Shown here: in pieces, positions 7,091 to 14,191 of the stretch
Numbering within the stretch: the stretch's first letter is position 1
Layout: every line of letters starts with the position of its first letter
Assembly (NCBI GenBank): GCA_038232515.1
Contig: JBBSHS010000052.1
Coordinates: 1 to 18,705 of the forward strand
DNA: 18,705 bases
Origin: JBBSHS01 sp038232515
Lineage (GTDB): Bacteria > Actinomycetota > Acidimicrobiia > Acidimicrobiales > JAUJNH01
Direction of reading: 5' to 3'
Program-made: the position numbers and the translations under genes
Notes under the pieces: model-generated
What the model saw: the letters and a program-made list of their open reading frames with translations, nothing else
Databases searched by the model: none
Told to the model about the DNA's origin: nothing

Positions 7091-7842
7091 CCCTGCGCCT
7101 CGACCGCGTCAGTCGCCACTTCGCCGGCGTCCATGCCGTGGCCGACGTGTCCATTGAGATTGCGCCGGGCGAGGTCGTCGGCCTCGTCGGCCCCAACGGT
7201 TCGGGCAAGACCACGCTGGTGAACCTGTTGTCGGGCGTGGTGGCGCCATCCAGCGGCCGTGTGTCGGTCGATGCCCACGATCTGACCGGTCGTGGGCCGG
7301 ACCGCTTCGCCGCCGCCGGGGTGGTCCGCACCTTCCAGAGCGTGCGGCTGTTCGAGGGCATGAACGTCCTGGACAACGTTCGGACGGGGGCACAGCGGTG
7401 TGACCGTGCCTCGCTGGTGCAGGCGCTGCTGCGGCCCCCGTCGTTCCGTCGCCGCCAGCGATGCCTCACTGCCGGCGCCATGGCCGCGCTCGAGCGTGTC
7501 GGCCTGGCCGATGTGGCCGACCGCCGGGTGACCGCCCTGTCCCACGGCCAGCGCCGGCGGGTCGAGCTGGCGCGGGCGTTCGCCGCCCATCCCCGCTTCC
7601 TGATCCTGGACGAGCCCGGCGCCGGCGTCCAGCCCGACCAGCGGGCGACTCTGGCCGACCTCATCGCCGGTGAACGCGACCACGGCGTCGGAGTGCTGGT
7701 GGTTGAGCACGACACCGGCATGGTCGACCGGCTGTGCGACCGGGTGGTGGGCATGGCCGACGGCCGGGTATTGGCCGAAGGGACGTTCACCCAGGTGGCG
7801 GGCCACCCGTTGCTGGCGCCACACCTGCGGGCGCCCACGTGA
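7087..7842 (+). CDS. ABC transporter ATP-binding protein (LivG-like)
   Basis: This 251-residue ATPase energises the importer. Walker A is GPNGSGKT (35-42), the Q-loop is FQSVRLF (Gln84), the signature is LSHGQRRRVELARA (151-164), Walker B is FLILDEPGAG (171-180), and the switch His208 lies in VVEHD. The LivG subfamily is supported by the long segment between Q-loop and signature. The signature has His in place of the common Gly at its third position, a variation often tolerated in LivG (LPYG, LSYG). GTG at 7087 overlaps the upstream stop by four bases. All catalytic residues are present. Confidence 0.94.
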   Translation: MTLRLDRVSRHFAGVHAVADVSIEIAPGEVVGLVGPNGSGKTTLVNLLSGVVAPSSGRVSVDAHDLTGRGPDRFAAAGVVRTFQSVRLFEGMNVLDNVRTGAQRCDRASLVQALLRPPSFRRRQRCLTAGAMAALERVGLADVADRRVTALSHGQRRRVELARAFAAHPRFLILDEPGAGVQPDQRATLADLIAGERDHGVGVLVVEHDTGMVDRLCDRVVGMADGRVLAEGTFTQVAGHPLLAPHLRAPT

Positions 7843-7929
7843 TGCGGACCGTGGCCCGGATCGGGCCAGGCCGAGTGGGCGACGGGCGTCGCTCGACCCG
7901 GCGGTGGAGCAACGGCCAAGAGGCGGCAC

Positions 7930-8628
7930 GTGGCTGAGCAGCGGCCGTCGAGCGGTTTGGCGGTGCGCGACCTGGCGGCGGGGTGGGACGCCACCTCTGT
8001 CGTGCGGGGCGCCGACCTCGACGTGCAACCGGGCGAACTGGTGGCCCTCCTCGGTGGCAACGGGTCGGGAAAGTCCACGCTGCTCGGGGCGGTGGCCGGG
8101 CTGCTGCGGCCCCGCCGCGGCCGTGTCCGCCTCGACGGCCACGACGTTTCGCGCCTGGGGGCGGAGCGCCGGGCCGCCCTCGGCCTGCGGTTGCTGGCCC
8201 AGACCCGGCGGGTGTTCCCGTCCCTCTCGGTGCGGGAGAACCTGGAAGCTGGGGCGCTGGCCCGGGGCCGTCCCGACCTGCCCGCCCTGCGGGGGCGCCT
8301 GGACGGTTGGCTGGACCGTTTTCCCGAACTCGTCAGGTCGCTCGACCTCCCCGCGGCCACCCTGTCCGGCGGCCAGCAGCAGCTGGTGGCCATCGGCCGG
8401 GTGGTGGCCAGCGGCCCCCGGGTCCTGCTGCTCGACGAGCCGTCGGCCGGGCTGGCTCCGGGCCTGGCCGCCCGGTGCGGAGCCGTGTTCGCCGAGCTGG
8501 CGGCCGGGGGCGTGGCCGTGGTGCTGGTAGAGCAGCAGGTCGAGCTGGCTCGCCACCTTGCCACCCGCGTGCTCGTGATGCTCGACGGCGCCCCGGTCGA
8601 CGAGCCGTCGCCGACGGTGCCGACGTGA
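7930..8628 (+). CDS. ABC transporter ATP-binding protein (LivF-like)
   Basis: The 232-residue second ATPase has Walker A GGNGSGKS (42-49), Gln91 in LLAQTRRVFPSLSVREN, signature LSGGQQQLVAIGR (145-157), Walker B VLLLDEPSAGLAP (165-177) and VLVEQQ where most ABC ATPases have a His; LivF proteins characteristically carry VEQN there. It pairs with the LivG-like protein at the membrane. The GTG start at 7930 follows a purine-rich AAGAGG by about 7 bases. The 87-base gap before it is the only real spacing among the downstream transporter genes. The operon probably continues into the ketosynthase, through strong hairpins just after this stop. Confidence 0.92.
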   Translation: MAEQRPSSGLAVRDLAAGWDATSVVRGADLDVQPGELVALLGGNGSGKSTLLGAVAGLLRPRRGRVRLDGHDVSRLGAERRAALGLRLLAQTRRVFPSLSVRENLEAGALARGRPDLPALRGRLDGWLDRFPELVRSLDLPAATLSGGQQQLVAIGRVVASGPRVLLLDEPSAGLAPGLAARCGAVFAELAAGGVAVVLVEQQVELARHLATRVLVMLDGAPVDEPSPTVPT

Positions 8629-8629
8629 C

Positions 8630-8679
8630 CCGTCGAGGGCTGGTCGACGGCCGCACGTCAGACGCCGGCTCGTGCGGCC
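8630..8679 (+). other. Two adjacent hairpins between livF and the ketosynthase gene
   Basis: Hairpin 1 pairs CCGTCGA (8630-8636) with TCGACGG (8644-8650) over a 7-base loop. Hairpin 2 pairs GGCCGCACG (8649-8657) with CGTGCGGCC (8671-8679) over 13 bases. They share the two G at 8649-8650, so full forms of both cannot coexist. No T-tract follows, so this is not a classical intrinsic terminator. Attenuation, processing or Rho-related control between the transporter and biosynthetic parts is possible. Confidence 0.5.
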
Positions 8680-8699
8680 CCGGCCGTACGCTGCCAGCA

Positions 8700-9932
<1,233 letters not shown>

Positions 9933-10004
9933 CCCTGCGGGTGACGTGCATGGGAGGCGGTTCGGCGGGCCCGATCGTCCGCCGTCCCAGTCCGTAAGGA
10001 GCCG

Positions 10005-10283
10005 ATGTTCGACGGCCACGGACAACTCGTAGAGTCGGCGGCCATGGACCGAGACGAGGCGCTTTCCCGTTTCCAGACCGCGGTGGCCGACGTGCTCGAG
10101 ACGGAGCCCGGCACGATCACCTTGGACAAGCGCTGGGCCGAGGACCTCGACGCCGACAGTCTGGCCATCGTCGAGTGCACGCTGGCCCTCAACGACGAGT
10201 TCGGCATCACCATCCCTGACATCGAGCCTGACGACGTGGGGACTGTGGCCGACGCCTTCGACATCGTGATGGGCCTCCTCTAG
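10005..10283 (+). CDS. Acyl carrier protein
   Basis: The frame encodes 92 residues with a complete carrier domain: FQTAVADVLETEPGTITLDKRWAEDLDADSLAIVECTLALNDEFGITIP, with the phosphopantetheine Ser52 in DADSL. It lies 72 bases after the FabF-like gene and is its likely partner. Two starts are possible. ATG 10005 has a perfect AAGGAG (9996-10001), but only 3 bases separate them. ATG 10044 would give a 79-residue protein, the usual ACP length, and has a promoter-like TTCGAC (10008-10013), 16 bases, TAGAGT (10030-10035) just before it. Sequence 1-13 of the longer form has no family similarity that I can see. It differs clearly from the ACP at 1352-1888, so it is not a recent duplicate. Confidence 0.92.
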   Translation: MFDGHGQLVESAAMDRDEALSRFQTAVADVLETEPGTITLDKRWAEDLDADSLAIVECTLALNDEFGITIPDIEPDDVGTVADAFDIVMGLL

Positions 10284-10298
10284 GCGCTTTGCGCCTAG
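10280..10298 (+). terminator. Hairpin overlapping the ACP stop codon
   Basis: CTAGGCGC (10280-10287), loop TTT, GCGCCTAG (10291-10298) is a perfect 8-base stem that includes the TAG stop at 10281-10283. No run of T follows, so it is a non-canonical terminator or 3'-end stabiliser. Its position at the end of the liv-fabF-ACP unit supports the call. Confidence 0.5.
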
Positions 10299-10489
10299 CA
10301 GCCGACATGATTGAGTTAAGTTCCATGCTGTGGTCGACAAGGCCAGTGAGGCGGCTTCGAGTTTGTCGAACTGACGGCGTAGGGGTGTGGGAGGTCCGGG
10401 TCGGGTTCGAGGGTGACGGTCGGCCCACGAACGTAGGGCGACTGCGCTCAGGGTGCGGGTGAAGAACATCGCCGCTCGTAGGTCCTAGG
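10299..10489. other. Intergenic stretch with no convincing gene
   Basis: It is somewhat less GC-rich at its left end (around 10300-10330) and holds a small dyad TTCGA-GTTTG-TCGAA at 10356-10370. The minus strand is open through it from 10469 (starting MFFTRTLSAVALRSW), which could be a decayed transposase tail, but I cannot assign it to a family. No clear promoter for the phosphoesterase gene is visible. Confidence 0.3.
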
Positions 10490-11533
10490 ATGACCGGCTC
10501 GTCGGGCGGGGGCGAAGCCCCGGTAGCAGTGGCAGGGCTGGAGCCCATGGGTGGGCACCGTCGACTGCGACGGACGGTGATGACCGGGTTGGCGGTGGTC
10601 CTGGTGGCAGCGGCGTGCGCCGGGCCCCACCACGGCCGGACCTCGGGCGGGTCATCGAGGCCGGCGATCACCGGGCCCCCCGCCTCCCCGCCGGTCTCGT
10701 CCACCACCCCGAATGCGTCGTCGCCCTGTGGAGCGGCGGGGGCCCCGTCGGCGCCCATTGCCCACGTGGTGTGGATCTTCATGGAGAGCCACACCGAGAC
10801 CGAGATTGTCGGCTCGGCGCAGGCACCGTTCGAGACGGCGATGGCCCACAGCTGCGCCACGGCCACCCATTGGTCGGCGGTAGGCAAGCCGTCGCTCCCC
10901 AACTACCTCGGAGCCACCAGCGGGACGGCGAGCGGGATCCACGACGACGCCCCGCCGCCCGCCCACCCGCTCACCATCGACAACCTCTTCCGCCAGGTCC
11001 GGACCGGTGGCCACACCGAACGCAGCTACGAGGAAGCCATGCCCGGCCCCTGCGCCCTGTTGTCATCCGGGCGCTACGGCGTGAGGCACAACCCGGCGGC
11101 CTATTACCAGGGCGCCGACGACCGTGCCGCCTGCGGTTCGGATGACGTGCCGCTGGGCACGGCCACCGCCGGCGCGTTGCACGACGACCTCGCCGCCGAC
11201 CGCCTCCCCCAGCTCAGCGTCATCACCCCCGACGTCTGCCACGACACCCACGACTGTGCCGTGCCGGTCGGCGACCAGTGGCTGTCGGTCTGGCTGCCCC
11301 TCATCACGGCCAGCCCGGCGTACCGGAGCGGTGGCACGGTGGTGTTCGTGGTCTGGGACGAGCCCACACCGGTCGCCAACCTCGTCATCGCGCCGACCGT
11401 CCGCCCGGCCACGGTCGTCACCGCCCCAGTCGACCATTACTCGTTGCTGCGCACCACCGAGGAGATGCTCGGGCTCCCCCTCCTGGCCGGGGCCCGGGGG
11501 TCGGCCGACCTCCGCTCCCTGCTCGGTCTCTGA
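10490..11533 (+). CDS. Phosphoesterase-family lipoprotein (acid phosphatase / phospholipase C superfamily)
   Basis: The 347-residue frame carries a lipoprotein signal (RRLRRTVMTGLAVVLVAAAC, lipobox Cys43), a Ser/Pro/Thr linker, then an alkaline-phosphatase-superfamily phosphoesterase domain (PF04185 type). Motifs: HVVWIFMESHTETEIVGSAQAPF (92-114), the nucleophile region KPSLPNYLGATSG (133-145, Ser135), TPDVCHDTHDC (247-257), GDQWLSVWLP, and the metal-binding VVWDE (287-291). In related proteins the first motif is usually MENH; here it is MESH, so the metal/phosphate-contacting Asn is replaced by Ser at 100. The protein is expected on the outer face of the membrane, releasing phosphate from organic phosphate esters. 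ATG 10547 or 10580 may be the real start, since the signal begins only there. Confidence 0.82.
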   Translation: MTGSSGGGEAPVAVAGLEPMGGHRRLRRTVMTGLAVVLVAAACAGPHHGRTSGGSSRPAITGPPASPPVSSTTPNASSPCGAAGAPSAPIAHVVWIFMESHTETEIVGSAQAPFETAMAHSCATATHWSAVGKPSLPNYLGATSGTASGIHDDAPPPAHPLTIDNLFRQVRTGGHTERSYEEAMPGPCALLSSGRYGVRHNPAAYYQGADDRAACGSDDVPLGTATAGALHDDLAADRLPQLSVITPDVCHDTHDCAVPVGDQWLSVWLPLITASPAYRSGGTVVFVVWDEPTPVANLVIAPTVRPATVVTAPVDHYSLLRTTEEMLGLPLLAGARGSADLRSLLGL

Positions 11534-11638
11534 ACATACCTGTGAGCCGGAACTCTCGACGAGGTTGTCTGCCAGGCGGTTCGCCGCAGGCGGGTCATCA
11601 GGCAAGACTCAGGCGGGATGCTCCTTGGAGGTCCGTCC

Positions 11639-12598
11639 GTGGTGGCCGGTGGGGTCGGTACAACGTCGATGCTCTCGGCTTACGGTAACGCCGGGGCGCC
11701 GAGCTCTCAGATCGTGGCCAGTGGGGTCACGGTCGGCATCGCCCTCATCGTCATCCTCACCACGGGGGTCATCGTCGGTCGCTTCCTCAGTGAACCGCTC
11801 GCCCGCTACCACGCCCGCAAGCTGATCCGCTACCTGACCGGTCTGCTGACGGTGATCGCCCTCGGCGCCATCTGGCGGGCCTTCGCGGGACGTGCGGCTG
11901 AGATCCTCGGCTTTGCTGCGGCCGGCATCGCCTTTGCCATGCAGGAGACGATCGGGGCCGTCGCCGGCTGGTTCAACATCGTCTCGGGCGGCCTGTTCCG
12001 AGTAGGGGACCGGGTGCAGATGCTCGGCGTGAGAGGCGACGTAATCGACATCACCCTGCTGCGGACCAAGCTCATGGAGATCGGCTCGGCCACCGATGGC
12101 GGTACGTGGGTCAAAGGCCGGCAGTACACCGGGCGGGTGGTGGCCGTTTCCAACAAGGCCACGTTCACCGACCCCGTCTACAACTTCAGCGCCCTCATCG
12201 ATTTCGTATGGGAGGAGTTGTCCTTTCCGATCTCGTACCGCAGCGACTGGAAGCTGGCGGAGAAGATCATCCTCGACGAGGCCACGCGCATAACCGCCGC
12301 CCAGGGCGCAGGTGAGGCCGTGCGGCACATGGCCCGCCGCTACCCCGTGTCACAGGCCGAGGTGGAACCCCGCGTCTTCGTCCGGGCCACGGACAGCTAC
12401 CTGGAGCTCTCGGCCCGCTTCCCGGTGCCCATACGCAGCGCTCGCAGCACCAAAGACACCCTGACCCGGCACATCTATGAGGAACTGCAGGAGGCCGGAA
12501 TAGAAATCGGGTCGTCCACCAGCGAGGTGACCGTCTTCCATCCCGCCCCTGACAAAGACCAGGGCACTGACGAGGGGCACGACACCACGGGATGCTGA
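11639..12598 (+). CDS. MscS-family mechanosensitive ion channel
   Basis: With the GTG start at 11639 the protein has 319 residues. I prefer this start because GGAGG (11627-11631) sits 7 bases upstream; ATG 11618 in the same frame lacks a good ribosome site. Two membrane helices (about 26-46 and 62-82) precede the pore helix AEILGFAAAGIAFAMQETIGAVAGWFNIVSGGLFRVGDRVQM, which matches MscS TM3 and the start of the beta domain. The sequence VVAVSNKATFTDPVYNFS resembles the IPNGKI-NFS segment, with Ser replacing Pro. The C-terminal alpha/beta domain runs to about 295. These channels open on membrane tension during osmotic downshock. The gene stands alone, 105 bases after the phosphoesterase gene. 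Confidence 0.9.
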   Translation: MVAGGVGTTSMLSAYGNAGAPSSQIVASGVTVGIALIVILTTGVIVGRFLSEPLARYHARKLIRYLTGLLTVIALGAIWRAFAGRAAEILGFAAAGIAFAMQETIGAVAGWFNIVSGGLFRVGDRVQMLGVRGDVIDITLLRTKLMEIGSATDGGTWVKGRQYTGRVVAVSNKATFTDPVYNFSALIDFVWEELSFPISYRSDWKLAEKIILDEATRITAAQGAGEAVRHMARRYPVSQAEVEPRVFVRATDSYLELSARFPVPIRSARSTKDTLTRHIYEELQEAGIEIGSSTSEVTVFHPAPDKDQGTDEGHDTTGC

Positions 12599-12721
12599 GG
12601 GGCCGAGGCGTCAAGGTCTGCACCGGGCCGACCGGACAGGCTCGAGTTGCGCAGCGGCCAGTCGGCGGGTCGGCGCCGGTGAAGGAAAGGGGGGCGGGCC
12701 CCCGGGCGACCAGTCTCAGCC

Positions 12722-13339
12722 GTGCCGGTGTGCCAGCCTGACATGGTGGAACACGCTGCGACGGGCCGCCTGCTGGCCCGTCGCAGCGCCGGCTCGGCTG
12801 TCGTGCTCCTCGTCGGAGCCGGCGTGTACGCACTCCTGGAGGGCGTGGCCAAGGCCAACTTCGACCTTACGCCCCTGGCCCTCGGGCTCATCGCGGTGGC
12901 CGCCGGCCTGTTCGGCTCCCGGGGCCGGCCACTGGCCACGGGCCTGGTGCTGGCCGGCTGGGGCAGCGCCGTGCTGCTGGTGGACCACGGGGTCGTCCCG
13001 GCCGCCCGCACCACGCCGGCCTACATGCTGGGCATCGGCGTCGGCCTGATGGTGGCGGCCCGCCTGGCCCCGGCCGGGGACCGGGGGGCCTGGCTCACCA
13101 GCGCCTCGATCGTCGCCTTCGCCAGCGCCCTCATCCTCTACCTCGCCGACGGCATGTCGGGCGTGGCCCACTGGCAGCTGTGGGTCGTGGTGCTGATCGC
13201 CTGGGCCGCCTGGGAGCTGTTCTGGTCCACCCGCCAGGGGGTCGTACCGGCCGGTCCCGGCGACGGTCCCGCCCCGGAGGGCGGGCCGTCGCCCGGGACC
13301 GGGCAGTTCAGCGGCCGGTCGGTACCGCGAACACGTTGA
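12722..13339 (+). CDS. Membrane protein of unknown function
   Basis: The 205-residue frame has about six hydrophobic stretches: SAGSAVVLLVGAGVYALLEGV, LALGLIAVAAGLFGS, ATGLVLAGWGSAVLLVDHG, AYMLGIGVGLMVAARLA, ASIVAFASALILYLADG and LWVVVLIAWAAWELFW. A Gly/Pro-rich tail follows. I do not recognise a family. The start is uncertain: GTG 12722 or ATG 12743, neither with a Shine-Dalgarno sequence; the second would begin MVEHAATGRLLARRSAGSA. The 3' end overlaps the 3' end of the convergent cupredoxin-like gene by 32 bases (13308-13339), with no terminator between, so the transcripts must overlap. Codon pattern and hydrophobicity make it a real gene. Confidence 0.75.
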   Translation: MPVCQPDMVEHAATGRLLARRSAGSAVVLLVGAGVYALLEGVAKANFDLTPLALGLIAVAAGLFGSRGRPLATGLVLAGWGSAVLLVDHGVVPAARTTPAYMLGIGVGLMVAARLAPAGDRGAWLTSASIVAFASALILYLADGMSGVAHWQLWVVVLIAWAAWELFWSTRQGVVPAGPGDGPAPEGGPSPGTGQFSGRSVPRTR

Positions 13340-13814
13340 TGAAGCCGATCATCCCCAGGTCGAAGTGGGGGACGCCGTTCTCGGGGACCCCGCAGAAATA
13401 GAGCGTCCGCCCGGGCGACAAGGTGAAGTCTTCGCGGTCGGTACCGCCGGGGCCGGCGCTGGCGTATCCCTCGAAGTTGTTGCCGGGACAGACCACGTCG
13501 GGATCCTGGCCGCTGTCGAGCAACGCCCGGGCCTGGGCGGCGGTGGTGATGGTCCGGCTGCACACCGGGCCCAGATTGAAGGCCACGAGCTCGTGCTCGT
13601 CCGGGCTGATGTTCAGGAACCGCACGTCGTACTGGCCGGCGGGCAGCGACCTGGGCACGCCCAGGAACCGGAAGTTCTTGGCCACCACGGCCAACGGCCG
13701 CTTCACGGTGTGGGCCGAGGAGGGCAGGGCGGACATGCCCAGCGCCGACACCACCACGGCGGCGCTGAACCCCAGCCGGACGGTCCAGGACCGTCCCAGT
13801 CTTTGCAACATCAT
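13308..13814 (-). CDS. Secreted cupredoxin-like protein (probable type 1 copper site)
   Basis: The 168-residue protein starts at ATG 13814, 7 bases after AAGGAG (13822-13827 on the other strand). The frame is open upstream to 14108, but that part looks noncoding. A Sec signal peptide (RLGRSWTVRLGFSAAVVVSALGMSALPSSAHT) precedes a beta-rich domain: AVVAKNFRFLGVPRSLPAGQYDVRFLNISPDEHELVAFNLG and GRTLYFCGVPENGVPHFDLGMIGFINV. Candidate copper ligands are His74, Cys141, His150 and Met155, in the order of blue copper proteins, but with eight residues between Cys and His. Cys85 and Cys109 could form a disulfide. An electron-transfer or copper-binding role outside the membrane is inferred. Confidence 0.75.
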   Translation of the reverse strand: MMLQRLGRSWTVRLGFSAAVVVSALGMSALPSSAHTVKRPLAVVAKNFRFLGVPRSLPAGQYDVRFLNISPDEHELVAFNLGPVCSRTITTAAQARALLDSGQDPDVVCPGNNFEGYASAGPGGTDREDFTLSPGRTLYFCGVPENGVPHFDLGMIGFINVFAVPTGR

Positions 13815-14191
13815 TGTGTCTCTCCTTGTTCTCGTTCGTCGGGAAATGTCAGCTCCGTGGGCCACGGCGTTGGGAGGCCGGCGGCTCGTGGAGGATTGAT
13901 CCGGCGCAACAGCTGGCGGGTCGGACGACGAGCGCGGTATGGGCCCGCTCTGCGCCCGTGTCGCCCTGAACGCCGGCACCGGGGGCCACGCTACGAGGCC
14001 GCCCTGCTCGTTCCCAGGGTGCCAACAGGCGTCGTGGCGGCGGGCTGCCCCACCCCGCACAGGGGTGCTGACCACCGACGGGGCCCGGCCAGCCCCCTTT
14101 CGGCCCACGTGCCTGCCCCCTGTTAGCGGCTGGCGGCCCTGGGCATGCTCTGTGCCGTGAATCGGCTGCAGGCGTCTTCGGCCCGGGCTGA
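13815..14191. other. 377-base gap without a supported gene
   Basis: It holds the Shine-Dalgarno sequence of the cupredoxin-like gene at its left end and, presumably, divergent promoters for that gene and for the FtsX-type permease. A short hairpin CACCCC-GCACA-GGGGTG lies at 14051-14067. Open frames cross it on both strands, but they are Arg/Pro-rich and have neither ribosome sites nor recognisable domains. No repeat or RNA gene is seen. Confidence 0.5.

Noticed and set aside
7842..7937. 31-codon frame starting at the livG stop (ATG 7842)
   Set aside because: It is in a different frame from livF, has an Arg/Gly-rich product and no ribosome site; more likely a spacer.
7983..8699. Upstream extension of the ketosynthase frame
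   Set aside because: It overlaps livF in another frame and reads as low-complexity Arg/Gly/Pro; homology begins at ATG 8700.
10284..10469. Possible transposase C-terminal remnant on the minus strand
   Set aside because: The short frame (MFFTRTLSAVALRSW...) feels transposase-like, but there is no catalytic motif or terminal repeat to support it.
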